A stretch of 64,000 nucleotides of DNA from Limnobacter sp. MED105 (lineage in GTDB: Bacteria > Pseudomonadota > Gammaproteobacteria > Burkholderiales > Burkholderiaceae_B): the NCBI RefSeq assembly GCF_000170915.1, contig NZ_ABCT01000001.1, forward strand, positions 124,001-188,000, given 5' to 3'. The stretch's first letter is position 1. Every line of letters starts with the position of its first letter. The position numbers and the translations under genes are program-made. The notes below the pieces were generated by a model that saw nothing but the letters and a program-made list of their open reading frames with translations, was not told the origin of the DNA and ran no database searches. Shown in pieces: positions 52,060-61,542 of this stretch.

Positions 52060-53088
52060 TCAGGAGGCAAGTTCAGTGTTTTTTCGAATAGCAAGGGGAG
52101 AGCGCCCAAAGTGACGCCTGCAGAATCTGACTAAAGTGGCCTGTTCGGAAAACCCTAGGATAGAGGATAGGTGAGACATAGAAACTTCCGTCTCGGTGAG
52201 ATATCGAATCGCTTCTTGACAAATGATTTGTGTCTTTATTTGATCAAAAGAAGTGCCTTCATCAGACAAATGCCGTTGCAAAGTTCTTGGGTGAATCGCC
52301 AACAGGTTAGCAACTGCAGATTTGTCGCACACTGTTCTTCCAAGTATTTTTTTGATTACTTGGGCAGTCCTCGCTGAATAAGTACCACGGAGGCTTCGGA
52401 AATTGGTTTGAATGTGTAGATCTACGATGTGACTAAGCTCAATATTGGGCTTATCGAGCCGAGTTGCCAGAGTCGAATTACTCAAGAGTAGTGCTGCTTT
52501 GTCACGATCAAACTCAACAGGAGCACCAAAGAATCGATCATAAACTTCATGGTGATTTTTCGAACCATGAGGCAAGATTACTTTAGTCAATTGATAATTA
52601 TCGCCTGCCAGAATCTTTATAAAACGGTGAAGATTGCCCAAGCAAATATCCAAGGTTTGTGTGTGGACTATCGGCTTTCCCAAATTAATTGAAATACTTA
52701 CCCAGCTATTGAACGAGGACCTTTGAGGCAGTGACGGTTCCGGAAAACTGTCAATCTCAATTGCTGGGCTCATGATGTCAATATGTTTGGCTGCGTATTC
52801 AACTGCCTCGCGCACTGTGGGCAAATTGCTGATTACCAGCGAAAGCGGGCCTAGGATGCTGATGTCGTGATACGGAGACATGCTTAAACCGAGACAGGGA
52901 AGATTCTTCGCTCTGGCGGCGTATTCGAGCATCTTGACAAAGTCATCTATCGGGACGAACTCGTTGTCTTGATTCGCAAGGTCTAGGTCCAGACCAAACC
53001 GCGAAGCAATTTCGCGAGCATCACTACCACTACTGCTCAATACCTCAAGAAATCCCAACATGACCGTCGATCTAAGTAAAAGACTCAT
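52060..53088 (-). CDS. AraC-family regulator with AraC-type ligand domain
   Basis: 342 residues: an N-terminal ~200-residue ligand-binding region (PF12625-like, EFVPIDDFVKMLEYAARA) and a C-terminal double helix-turn-helix (SAVANLLAIHPRTLQRHLSDEGTSF, LSSILGFSEQATLVRFCRRHFGRSPLA). It is divergent from the binding-protein gene at 53191 and is paralogous in layout to the AraC gene at 57059. I infer that it controls the plus-strand uptake genes. Confidence 0.86.
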   Translation of the reverse strand: MSLLLRSTVMLGFLEVLSSSGSDAREIASRFGLDLDLANQDNEFVPIDDFVKMLEYAARAKNLPCLGLSMSPYHDISILGPLSLVISNLPTVREAVEYAAKHIDIMSPAIEIDSFPEPSLPQRSSFNSWVSISINLGKPIVHTQTLDICLGNLHRFIKILAGDNYQLTKVILPHGSKNHHEVYDRFFGAPVEFDRDKAALLLSNSTLATRLDKPNIELSHIVDLHIQTNFRSLRGTYSARTAQVIKKILGRTVCDKSAVANLLAIHPRTLQRHLSDEGTSFDQIKTQIICQEAIRYLTETEVSMSHLSSILGFSEQATLVRFCRRHFGRSPLAIRKNTELAS

Positions 53089-53190
53089 TTGTCTCCAAAG
53101 GTCAAAAAATAGTCTTCAATGGTCAAGAGTATATGTTTTTACCAATGTAATAATCAAATGAAATATTAAAACCATATGGAGACAATAACG

Positions 53191-54249
53191 ATGAAATTTA
53201 CTACCCGCGTTGGCCGCAAAAAACTTTGGGCATTTCTGCTCGCAAGCTCATTCAGCTTATCCGCCCAAGCACAGCAGGGTAATCAAAAATTATGTGTATA
53301 TGATCTTTTAGGTGCTGCGGGTGATATTTTTGCCATGGCTAAAGACTATGAAGTTGCCTCTAAAGCTTGGGGCGGCAACGTCAAAATTCATGCTTACACG
53401 GATGAGCGAATTGCCACTCAAGACTTTATCGCGGGTGAATGTGATGCAGTGTTTGCGACTGGTTTCCGTACCCGTCAATTCAACGCCATCACTACATCTA
53501 TTGACTCACTGGGCGCATCCTCAATCGTCAAAGACGGCAAGGTGGACATGAACGCCAGTTACGAAGTAGTACGTCGCGCAATTCAGGTATTTTCCTCACC
53601 AAACTCCACAAAAACCGCAATCAATGGAAAATTTGAGATCGCCGGTATTATCCCTTTTGGGACGGCTTACCCAGTGCTGAACGATCGAAAAATCCAGACC
53701 GTTGAAGATCTTGCTGGCAAGAAAATTGCAGCTTTTGACTATGACAAGGCACAGGCCGTGATGATCCAGAAAATTGGTGCTCAACCAGTTTCTGCAGATA
53801 TCACCAACTTCGCCAGCAAGTTCAACAATGGCATTGTTGACATGATTGCAGCACCAGCCGCCGCATATAAACCGCTAGAACTCTATCGAGGCATTGGCAC
53901 CAAAGGTGCTATCAATCGTTTTCCGATTGTGATCTTGAGCTATCAGATGGTGATCAACACCAGCAAGTTTCCGGTCGGCTTTGGACTTGAGTCAAGAAAG
54001 TATTGGAGCGGTCAGTATGATCGTGCTTTGAAATTGATTCTTCGAGCAGAGCAAACAATTCCAGAGAAAACATGGAGTGACCTGACCCCTGAAAACATGA
54101 TTAAGTACACCATCATGTTGAGGGAAAGCAGGGGGTCGATTGTCGAGCAAGGCATATACGACAAGCAGGGTTTGAGCATCATGAAGAAAATCCGGTGCAG
54201 TGTGAATCGGGCGGACTCAGAATGCACACCTGACAGCAAAACGTTCTGA
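53191..54249 (+). CDS. Periplasmic solute-binding protein (TRAP-like, DUF6091-type)
   Basis: 352 residues from ATG at 53191. GGAG lies nine bases before that ATG, inside the alternative start at 53176. Signal peptide (SFSLSAQA-QQGNQ) and a binding-protein fold: KLCVYDLLGAAGDIF, GECDAVFATGFRTRQFN and LNDRKIQTVEDLAGKKIA. It lacks typical ABC partners. Genes for FadL-type channel and a lipoprotein follow, suggesting a TRAP-like or hydrophobic-substrate uptake function. A hairpin terminator lies just after its stop. Confidence 0.72.
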   Translation: MKFTTRVGRKKLWAFLLASSFSLSAQAQQGNQKLCVYDLLGAAGDIFAMAKDYEVASKAWGGNVKIHAYTDERIATQDFIAGECDAVFATGFRTRQFNAITTSIDSLGASSIVKDGKVDMNASYEVVRRAIQVFSSPNSTKTAINGKFEIAGIIPFGTAYPVLNDRKIQTVEDLAGKKIAAFDYDKAQAVMIQKIGAQPVSADITNFASKFNNGIVDMIAAPAAAYKPLELYRGIGTKGAINRFPIVILSYQMVINTSKFPVGFGLESRKYWSGQYDRALKLILRAEQTIPEKTWSDLTPENMIKYTIMLRESRGSIVEQGIYDKQGLSIMKKIRCSVNRADSECTPDSKTF

Positions 54250-54261
54250 TAGTTGACCAGT

Positions 54262-54298
54262 CCGATATGTGACGAGAAAGGATCATATCGGCCTTTTT
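54262..54298 (+). terminator. Rho-independent terminator
   Basis: CCGATATG (54262-54269) pairs with CATATCGG (54284-54291), followed by CC and five T residues. It separates the binding-protein gene from the FadL-type gene; read-through may still link them. Confidence 0.7.
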
Positions 54299-54442
54299 AT
54301 CTCCTGGTCTCAACCACCCAAGCCACTCAAATCAGTCTCTGTAAGCATCTTGAGACTGCCGCTTGTTGGCGATATAGAAAAGCTGGTTTATGTCTTGCAC
54401 TCAGTGAAATGCAATACGACCTCATTTCCCGACGGATATAAC

Positions 54443-55930
54443 ATGAACAAAAAAATACAGTACTGCCCAAACTTCAAGATGCTAATTGTAGGCGCATTGA
54501 CAGCAACCCCAATTCTGTCTTTTTTGTCGAGCAAAGCATATGCGGGAGGAACCGCATTTGATGCAACCTCAATCAGTTCTATGGGAAGTGCCAATGCGGG
54601 GATGGCTGCCGAAGCAGGTGACGCATCTGTTCTATTTGCGAACCCTGCTGCATTGACCAGACTCAAAAGAGCGGAAGTTGTACTTGGCGCTGCATTTGTT
54701 GGTATCAACACCTCTTACACCTCCGGTCAAACACCGGATGGATCTCCAACGAACAGCGGCACTACAGGCAGCGCTGGGCAGGAATTCAATCGAAAAAGTG
54801 GATACGATTCAACTGCCCTTGCGCCCAACCTGTTCGTAGCAATTCCAATTACTAAAAAACTCGTTGTTGGTTTCGGAGGGGCCGCCTCCCATGCACTGAT
54901 TGTTCGCTACGATGAAAATTTTCCGGGACGCAACCAAGGCCGCGATATTGACTTTAAGGTCAGCCGGGCAAACCTTGGGTTTGGCTACAAACTTACTCCG
55001 ACTTTGTCGATTGGCGCCAATGGATCTTATGAGCGATACTTTCAATCCCTTAAGCTGAAACTGAACTATCGGGATGCCGTTGATGGGCTGTTGAACAATG
55101 GGTCAACACTTCTTGATGGGTTGAATGCCGCTGGGCTGGCACCGCCTATTCCTGAAGAAGCTGATTTAAGTTTGCGAATGTTCGGTTGGGCATTCAATGC
55201 ACAAGCCGGCGCGCTTTGGGAACCCACGATCAATACACGAATTGGTATTTCCTATCGACCGAAAACGGAATTCACCGGTATGCGTGGCAAACTGAAAATA
55301 CAGGAAACAGCGGAGGGTGCTGAGTTCAGGGAGTTCCTTAATGGAGGACTGATCGGGGTATCAGGTCCTTTACTCGGTGTGAACGGACCGCAGGCTGCTG
55401 GCGACTTGCTTCCGGAGCAACGAATCAAGCAAGACATCACGTTGCCGGATGAGCTTCGCTTGAGTATTTTTCATCATGCTAGCCCCAAACTTGATCTAAT
55501 GGCCAGCTACACGCGTCAGGACTTTTCGGTGACAAATCTTAAATTTGTTCGGGAATCGAATGGGCGGGTACTTCAAGAGATTCAACAAAATTATGTAGCA
55601 GCCAACAGCTATCGCGTTGGTCTTAATTATAAAGCATTCAAACGCCTCGTTTTAAAAGCTGGCTACGCAGTAGAGAACAGCGTAATTGATGATGACACAC
55701 GAATTACACTGTTACCCGACTCAGACAGACAATACTTTGGCTTAGGAGCACAACTTGAGTTGCGACGGGATACCACACTGAATTTCTCATATATGAAATT
55801 TGACCTGGAGCCAGGCGCAACCGGTGCCAACGGGCAAGTCAGCCCTGCTGAAGTAAGGGGGGGCGATTTTCAGGGTACAACCAAACTTGACATCGACTTT
55901 TTTGGTGTAAGCATCACCGAGCGATTCTAA
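54443..55930 (+). CDS. FadL/OmpP1/TodX-family outer-membrane hydrocarbon channel
   Basis: 495 residues from ATG at 54443. Signal peptide ends near SSKAYA-GGTAFDATS; the following SISSMGSANAGMAAEAGDASVLFANPAAL is the FadL N-terminal hatch with the NPA motif. The rest alternates into beta strands ending in an aromatic residue (SITERF), as outer-membrane barrels do. FadL-type proteins move long-chain fatty acids, alkanes or aromatics across the outer membrane. Being next to an alkane-hydroxylase operon supports hydrocarbon uptake. A longer frame to 54269 overlaps the terminator and is rejected. Confidence 0.88.
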   Translation: MNKKIQYCPNFKMLIVGALTATPILSFLSSKAYAGGTAFDATSISSMGSANAGMAAEAGDASVLFANPAALTRLKRAEVVLGAAFVGINTSYTSGQTPDGSPTNSGTTGSAGQEFNRKSGYDSTALAPNLFVAIPITKKLVVGFGGAASHALIVRYDENFPGRNQGRDIDFKVSRANLGFGYKLTPTLSIGANGSYERYFQSLKLKLNYRDAVDGLLNNGSTLLDGLNAAGLAPPIPEEADLSLRMFGWAFNAQAGALWEPTINTRIGISYRPKTEFTGMRGKLKIQETAEGAEFREFLNGGLIGVSGPLLGVNGPQAAGDLLPEQRIKQDITLPDELRLSIFHHASPKLDLMASYTRQDFSVTNLKFVRESNGRVLQEIQQNYVAANSYRVGLNYKAFKRLVLKAGYAVENSVIDDDTRITLLPDSDRQYFGLGAQLELRRDTTLNFSYMKFDLEPGATGANGQVSPAEVRGGDFQGTTKLDIDFFGVSITERF

Positions 55931-55945
55931 AGGGCAGGCATCGAC

Positions 55946-56977
55946 ATGATAGTGATACAAAAACTGACAAAAAAACTCTTGGTCTTTGGAACTGCAGCAA
56001 TATTGACTGGTTGTTCCAGCATTCAGGGCGGCATCACAAACTTTGCTATTGGCATCGTGGAAGACCGAATTGTGCCACCTATTCTTGAACTGAACGATGT
56101 AGACATGGGTTGCCAGTTTGCCACCAGCGGCTTTCCTCTAATATCAGGTGCCACGCGAGCGTTCTATGGCGACCCAGCGTTATTGGAATCATTGTTGTAC
56201 ACCACATCCGCAGTGTGTTCTGAGAAGCGCTCTGTTGATGAGGAACTTCGTTATCTGCGAGCCACACGCGCGAATCAAATTTCAGATGCACAAGATGCCC
56301 GAATTGCACAAAAGCGCCTTCTTGAGATCACCGCAAGACGACAGTTCTCGGCATTCAAGGTTATGCGCAGTCATTTGGAGGAGAAGTATGATTTTGAATA
56401 CGGCAAAACATGCCCAAATTTTGAGCGTGATTACGATGAACTTACCTTCATATTAGGGACAGTCGCAGGCCTGCAGGCAGTGATCAACGACATCGCATCT
56501 CAGCAAATGGTCGGCGTTCCAACTGATATAGCACCATTGTCTGAACGGGCCTTGAAATGCGTTTCCAACACCAAATGGTGGGGGGTCCCTCTCGCAGCAA
56601 GATCTGTCGTTTGGAACATCCTGCCTGGCGGGGCAGAAGGCAAAGACGTCTGGGGCAGTTTCAATCGCTCAATGTTGATTGGCGAGCGAAGCGGTGTGCG
56701 ATTGGCACACGTGATGTACGCAATATCGGCGCAGGCGGCTGGGGACGAAAAGCGTTTCAGGGATGCTACTAAACGTTGGGCAGCGGCGCAGAATTTTAAG
56801 CCGAGCAAGCAGTATCGCTTGGTCGAGGACATATCCACACTCACGATGATTAATCTTTCAGATCGCTACTGGTCAGCAAATATCGGTACACGTACACCGA
56901 TAGCGTCAATTGGAACTTACTGGGACGAATCAAATTCTGCCGCCCAAGATATTGATTTGGGAGACCTGCTTGAGTAA
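55946..56977 (+). CDS. Predicted lipoprotein (possibly TatT-like)
   Basis: 343 residues with a lipobox (AAILTGC) giving a lipidated periplasmic protein. The body is helical, with YGDPALLESLL and regularly spaced helices that recall TRAP-transporter T-component (TatT) lipoproteins; that assignment is tentative. It starts 15 bases after the FadL-type gene and shares its direction, so the two form a unit. It may couple the periplasmic binding protein at 53191 to the outer-membrane channel. It ends 81 bases before the convergent AraC gene. Confidence 0.62.
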   Translation: MIVIQKLTKKLLVFGTAAILTGCSSIQGGITNFAIGIVEDRIVPPILELNDVDMGCQFATSGFPLISGATRAFYGDPALLESLLYTTSAVCSEKRSVDEELRYLRATRANQISDAQDARIAQKRLLEITARRQFSAFKVMRSHLEEKYDFEYGKTCPNFERDYDELTFILGTVAGLQAVINDIASQQMVGVPTDIAPLSERALKCVSNTKWWGVPLAARSVVWNILPGGAEGKDVWGSFNRSMLIGERSGVRLAHVMYAISAQAAGDEKRFRDATKRWAAAQNFKPSKQYRLVEDISTLTMINLSDRYWSANIGTRTPIASIGTYWDESNSAAQDIDLGDLLE

Positions 56978-57058
56978 CAAAAATGAAGTCTCCGCAACTT
57001 GTTGCTTAAAATGTTAGCTTTACAAATCAAAAAGAGTTCAGATAAGTTGACAGACTTC

Positions 57059-58084
57059 CTACAATTTGGACGGTGGAAAACCATACCAGCGGGTAAACGC
57101 CCTCCTAAAATTTGCGATATCGCCATAACCCAATAGATAGGCTGTTTCCTTTACACCCAAATGCATCATCTTCAGGTACTCATGAGCAAGGCGGCAACGT
57201 ACCTTGTTTAACACATCTCGATACGAGGTTCCATTCTCCCGAAGCCTTCGGTGAAATGTACGAGGAGTCATATTCAGCGTCTGAGCGCATACATGTTGAT
57301 TTGGAAATTCTCCTTGTTTACTTTTCAATAACAACCGTTCAAGACGGGCTGCAATTGAATGGTTCGATTCAAGGCGCTCCAGGTCTCGCTGACAAATTGA
57401 TAGCGCTTCGGACATAACCAGCGCATCGCGATGACTCAGCGGGTTTAATACTTCCGAATAATTGAGGGAGATGCCTGTCCACGATTGCCCGTAAAGCACT
57501 TCGCAACCCAACAATTCCCGGGAAAGGGCTGCATGCGAAGGTTCAGACATCGAAAATAGAATACTTTGGCATGGACTATTGCTAGCCACTGTTGCATCTA
57601 TTATGTTCTTGACTGTCCCCAACGCAATTTCAGCAACGACATTGCCAATTTCTCCAAGTCCTGGTATCGGTTCAAACACCACTCGAAATTCATCGTTGAC
57701 TGTTTCAGATCGAATAGCCAGTAATGACGTCCGCAACGGTACGTACCTTTCCACGATTTGCATTGACTCCTGTATGGTATTTGCTGACAACGCGGCCAAT
57801 CCAACATTTCCATGCGCGCTCGGTACGAGGTTACACCCCAATCTCAAGCCAAGCCCACTGTCGCCTGTCAACTCAATGGCCTGTTCCAGCAATGCACTAT
57901 AGGCTGCAACAGGTACTTCATAACCGGGTTTAGTCAAACAGGTTACATCAAGCCCAACACCCGCAAGCCAACCAAACACGTCAAGTCCTTTGGTGTTCAG
58001 TTGTTCGGCGATCTGTGGAATGTAATGAATTACCGTGTTTCCCAAATTAGTCGGGATAGGGTAGGGGTTATCCTTTGAGCGCAT
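57059..58084 (-). CDS. AraC-family regulator (last gene of the oxidation operon)
   Basis: 341 residues: ligand-binding N-terminal domain (about 20-210; LEQAIELTGDSGLGLRLG) and C-terminal AraC helix-turn-helix pair (VCAQTLNMTPRTFHRRLRENGTSY, ETAYLLGYGDIANFRRAFTRWYG). Its start overlaps the aldehyde dehydrogenase stop by 17 bases, so it is made from the same transcript as the hydroxylase, which suggests positive autoregulation by substrate or product. It is similar in layout to the AraC protein at 52060. Confidence 0.87.
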   Translation of the reverse strand: MRSKDNPYPIPTNLGNTVIHYIPQIAEQLNTKGLDVFGWLAGVGLDVTCLTKPGYEVPVAAYSALLEQAIELTGDSGLGLRLGCNLVPSAHGNVGLAALSANTIQESMQIVERYVPLRTSLLAIRSETVNDEFRVVFEPIPGLGEIGNVVAEIALGTVKNIIDATVASNSPCQSILFSMSEPSHAALSRELLGCEVLYGQSWTGISLNYSEVLNPLSHRDALVMSEALSICQRDLERLESNHSIAARLERLLLKSKQGEFPNQHVCAQTLNMTPRTFHRRLRENGTSYRDVLNKVRCRLAHEYLKMMHLGVKETAYLLGYGDIANFRRAFTRWYGFPPSKL

Positions 58085-59846
58085 TGATGAAAATTCCCGG
58101 TAATTTCCAAACCGAAGGAAGGTAATAAAAATAGGTTAATAACCGTCCAAGGATGTGTTGTTTACCGTTTGTTATAAACCATGGTGGTCGAGGTAATAGG
58201 CTAAAATTCAAAGACAATAAATTCCTCGGAAAAGGACGCCAAGGCGCTTGAACAACTGTTTTTTCAGTACGCTCTAGCATCCAGGTGTTGTGCACCGTAC
58301 CTATGCCCGATCCTGGTTTTTTCAAACTGGCACCGGGAAAGGCACCCCAAGGGCAGGCGTTGAGAAGAAAGGCTAATCCAGTCCATGTATTAATCGCGAT
58401 GGTGCCATAACGAAGTTGGCCTAGAAGCGATTCAAATTTTTCACGTCCAATTTTTTTAATGGTTGCAGGGTGGATCACGATGTTCGCCCCTAAAGTACCG
58501 TGTAATTTTTCATTCGCGAAATCAATGGCTGAGGCCAGGTAGTTTTTGGGGCATTCACCTGACAAAAATTTGATTGTGAAGGCAGGAGCAAACACTTCAT
58601 TGTTGGCCAGCCATTCAGATTCGCCCTGATCAAAGTCGGCCACCAAAAAGGTCAGCCTTCCAAATTGATCAAAAGACTCTATGCCACCATGCGCTCGAAA
58701 ATCAGCGCAGCGCTGTTGACTGCCAGGATAATATTGCTCACGTCCACCGTGGGATGTCATGATGGACTTTAACTCACGAAGTAGTACCTCTGTTCCTTCC
58801 CACCCCTCTGGCACTATGAGCGTTTGCATGGCCACGCAGTTGTAACCGGAATTTTGCATTTTTTGTGTCGCAATCTGCTCAGCCTGAAAGCGAATGTCCG
58901 CTTTTGTCCATGAACCAGGCACCACAATGGTCGGGCAAACTGCACCTAGCTCGGAAGTAATGCGCCGGGTATTACGCGGTTTGTCGTTTTTCCTGTTGTT
59001 GTCTGCCTCCTTCCCCTCACCCCATACGATCAGGTCATGCGTGGCGGCAGCGCCCGTAATGTGAATGCTCTCCACTAAGGGATGTTCTACCAAATACGCC
59101 CCCAGTTGGTTTCCGCCGCGCACAATCCGAAGAGCATTGCGGTCAATTAATGGTTTGAACGCAGCGTGCAAATAATCAAAAAGATAATCATTGATCGGGT
59201 TGAGTTTAAGCAACACGACCTCGTTTTCAACAAAGAGTTTGTGGAGTGCGTCCAATGGACTGATCGCTGCCACATTGCCTGCTCCTAACACCAAGGCCAG
59301 TTTTCCAGATCTTTCACCGGCTGGTAGATCATAGGCTGAGGCAGCTTCAATCGAAACTTCATTTACGCCGCGCTGCATCCAAACCTCTGCCTTCACACCT
59401 GATAAAAGAAGTTTGTCCCAAAGGGTATGCGGGAATACTTTCAAAGCAAGTTGACCTTTCGCGACTCGGCGATAGGGTAGTTGCGCTAGAAAGGCCTTGT
59501 TTTCCATTTTGGAGAGTGTTTCAATAAGGCCATTGCAAGTGGCCATTACTGGCAACGGACCTGCTAACCATTCTTCCCCTTTCAATGTAGAGCTTGCAGG
59601 TAAACGCTTGCGACGTGCTGCAATTTCAGCCCAGCCCTCAGATTGTTGAAGAAGCGCAGTCTTGATTTCTTGAAGAATGAAAATGCGAACGGTACAGTCG
59701 GTACGGGCCCATTCATGTTTGTTCCCATCGAGAACCAACAAAGCGTCGTCACAGCGTTGAGTCTCTTCGGAAGCAGTTTTCTCTCCAGGTATAAGGTTTT
59801 GAACGGACATCTGCTCTATCGATAAATTACCTAACGACTCAGACAT
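58068..59846 (-). CDS. Aldehyde dehydrogenase family protein, extended form
   Basis: 592 residues, about 100 longer than a classical ALDH. The core has [17 protein letters not shown] (Rossmann), a glutamate in [13 protein letters not shown] and a catalytic cysteine in [11 protein letters not shown]. The C-terminus ends in an aromatic, proline-rich region ([12 protein letters not shown]) and a hydrophobic stretch ([14 protein letters not shown]) that may attach it to the membrane. It likely oxidises the fatty or aromatic aldehyde produced by the GMC enzyme. Start ATG has AAGGAG nine bases upstream and overlaps the GMC stop by eight bases. Confidence 0.82.
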   Translation of the reverse strand: MSESLGNLSIEQMSVQNLIPGEKTASEETQRCDDALLVLDGNKHEWARTDCTVRIFILQEIKTALLQQSEGWAEIAARRKRLPASSTLKGEEWLAGPLPVMATCNGLIETLSKMENKAFLAQLPYRRVAKGQLALKVFPHTLWDKLLLSGVKAEVWMQRGVNEVSIEAASAYDLPAGERSGKLALVLGAGNVAAISPLDALHKLFVENEVVLLKLNPINDYLFDYLHAAFKPLIDRNALRIVRGGNQLGAYLVEHPLVESIHITGAAATHDLIVWGEGKEADNNRKNDKPRNTRRITSELGAVCPTIVVPGSWTKADIRFQAEQIATQKMQNSGYNCVAMQTLIVPEGWEGTEVLLRELKSIMTSHGGREQYYPGSQQRCADFRAHGGIESFDQFGRLTFLVADFDQGESEWLANNEVFAPAFTIKFLSGECPKNYLASAIDFANEKLHGTLGANIVIHPATIKKIGREKFESLLGQLRYGTIAINTWTGLAFLLNACPWGAFPGASLKKPGSGIGTVHNTWMLERTEKTVVQAPWRPFPRNLLSLNFSLLPRPPWFITNGKQHILGRLLTYFYYLPSVWKLPGIFINALKG

Positions 59847-61509
59847 AACTCATCTCCTTCTCATTAATCTGAGGGCTTGTACTTGTTTTGGTGATTCGAT
59901 TCTTACCGAGGATCATATCAGCCGCTTTTTCGGCAATCATGATTGAGGGTGCATTTGTATTGCCAGAAACCAAGGTGGGCATCACGCTCGCGTCTACCAC
60001 TCTTAGTCCCTGCAGCCCATGCACACGTAGTTGCGCATCCACAACCGACATTGTGTCGGTTCCCATTTTGCAAGTTCCTACAGGGTGATAGATGGTGTCG
60101 GCTCTAGCGCGTATTTTTGATTCCCACTGAGAATCGCTCATGCCTTCATGCACGTCGAAAAGTTCTTTATGTCGGTAGTTCTCTAATGGTTTTTGCATCA
60201 AAATTTCACGGGTGATTTTTGCTCCCTTGATCAAAGTTTCCAGATCCCTGTGATCCGATAGGAACTTTGGATCGATCCCTGGATCATCCAAAGGATCCGC
60301 AGATTGCAAGAAAACTTCTCCTCGAGAATAGGGACGAAGCGCGCACACATGGCAAGAAAAGCCGTAGCCTGAATGTAGTTTGCGCGCGTGGTCCTCCACT
60401 ATAGAAATTACAAAGTGCAATTGTAAATCTGCACGATCAATTGACTTCGATGATTTCAGAAATGCAGCTCCTTCCGCAAAAGGCGAGGACAGCATACCGG
60501 TGCCATTTCGACGCCACGAAGTAAGGTGCTTGAATAATCCCAGCGCGCCTGCCAAACCCAATCCAAAGTTGTCAGTATCAAGGGATTTGAATGCCAGTGT
60601 GAAATCCAGATGATCCTGCATGTTCTGCCCGACACCTGCTAACTCGTGCACCATGCTAATGCCATAGGGGGTGATGTCTTGTGGTCTACCAACACCGGAT
60701 AACTGTAAGAGTTGAGGGGAGCCAAAAGCACCAGCAGAGACGATCACCTCGCGACGGGCTTTAACTAGAAACTCCTTGCCGCTGTGGCGATAAAAAACAC
60801 CCTTTGCACGCTGATTCTCCAAAAGAATGCGACAGGCATGAGCGTTTGTAAGCACCGTTAGGTTTGAACGCTCGGTCATTATGGGATGAAGGTAAGCGGC
60901 GGCCGCTGAGCAACGTTCACCGTGCTTATTCGGGTCATGAAATTGTGTTACCTGGTATAGCCCGGTACCCTCATTGTCACCGGTATTGAAGTCTTGCTGC
61001 TCTGGTAGTCCCCAGGCTTTTGCTGCTTCAACAAACGCGCGAGTCACCGGTCGTGGGCTGTTCTGATCCGACACATGAAGTGGTCCGCTGGCCCCGTGAA
61101 ATGGATCAGCACCTCGCTCGTTGTTTTCGGCATCTTTAAAGTAAGGCAATACACTGTCCCAGTCCCAACCATCACAACCCAGGTTTGCCCAGCCATCGTA
61201 ATCCTGTCTTTGTCCTCGGATGTATAACATGGCATTAATCGCTGAAGAACCCCCCAGCGCCTTGCCGCGAGGCTGATAGCCAATACGCCCGTTTAAACCG
61301 GGCTGAGGCACTGTATTAAAAGCCCAGTTGTTCAGTTTTCCGTGCCCGGGAACCATCGCAACCATTGCAGCAGGTGTTCGAATCAAGGAATTGTCTCCAC
61401 GACCACCAGCTTCAAGAAGGCACACTGTTACTGACGAATCTTCGCTCAAGCGCGCTGCCAGAGTTGCTCCGGATGAGCCTCCACCCACGATTACAAAATC
61501 GAATTCCAT
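59839..61509 (-). CDS. GMC-family alcohol dehydrogenase (AlkJ/choline-dehydrogenase-like)
   Basis: 556 residues from ATG at 61509, preceded by GGAG at seven bases. FAD-binding [19 protein letters not shown] at the N-terminus, GMC signatures [18 protein letters not shown] and [17 protein letters not shown], and the C-terminal catalytic histidine in [10 protein letters not shown]. Homologues such as AlkJ oxidise primary alcohols and pass electrons to the respiratory chain. In this operon its substrate should be the alcohol made by the hydroxylase. It lies 33 bases after that gene. Confidence 0.9.
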   Translation of the reverse strand: MEFDFVIVGGGSSGATLAARLSEDSSVTVCLLEAGGRGDNSLIRTPAAMVAMVPGHGKLNNWAFNTVPQPGLNGRIGYQPRGKALGGSSAINAMLYIRGQRQDYDGWANLGCDGWDWDSVLPYFKDAENNERGADPFHGASGPLHVSDQNSPRPVTRAFVEAAKAWGLPEQQDFNTGDNEGTGLYQVTQFHDPNKHGERCSAAAAYLHPIMTERSNLTVLTNAHACRILLENQRAKGVFYRHSGKEFLVKARREVIVSAGAFGSPQLLQLSGVGRPQDITPYGISMVHELAGVGQNMQDHLDFTLAFKSLDTDNFGLGLAGALGLFKHLTSWRRNGTGMLSSPFAEGAAFLKSSKSIDRADLQLHFVISIVEDHARKLHSGYGFSCHVCALRPYSRGEVFLQSADPLDDPGIDPKFLSDHRDLETLIKGAKITREILMQKPLENYRHKELFDVHEGMSDSQWESKIRARADTIYHPVGTCKMGTDTMSVVDAQLRVHGLQGLRVVDASVMPTLVSGNTNAPSIMIAEKAADMILGKNRITKTSTSPQINEKEMSYV

Positions 61510-61542
61510 AATAATCTCCAAACTAAGAATTAGTTGCTTCTC

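Noticed and set aside
54269-54442. Extended N-terminus of the FadL-type protein
   Set aside because: It would run through a terminator hairpin and hide the signal peptide; the ATG at 54443 begins a normal signal sequence.
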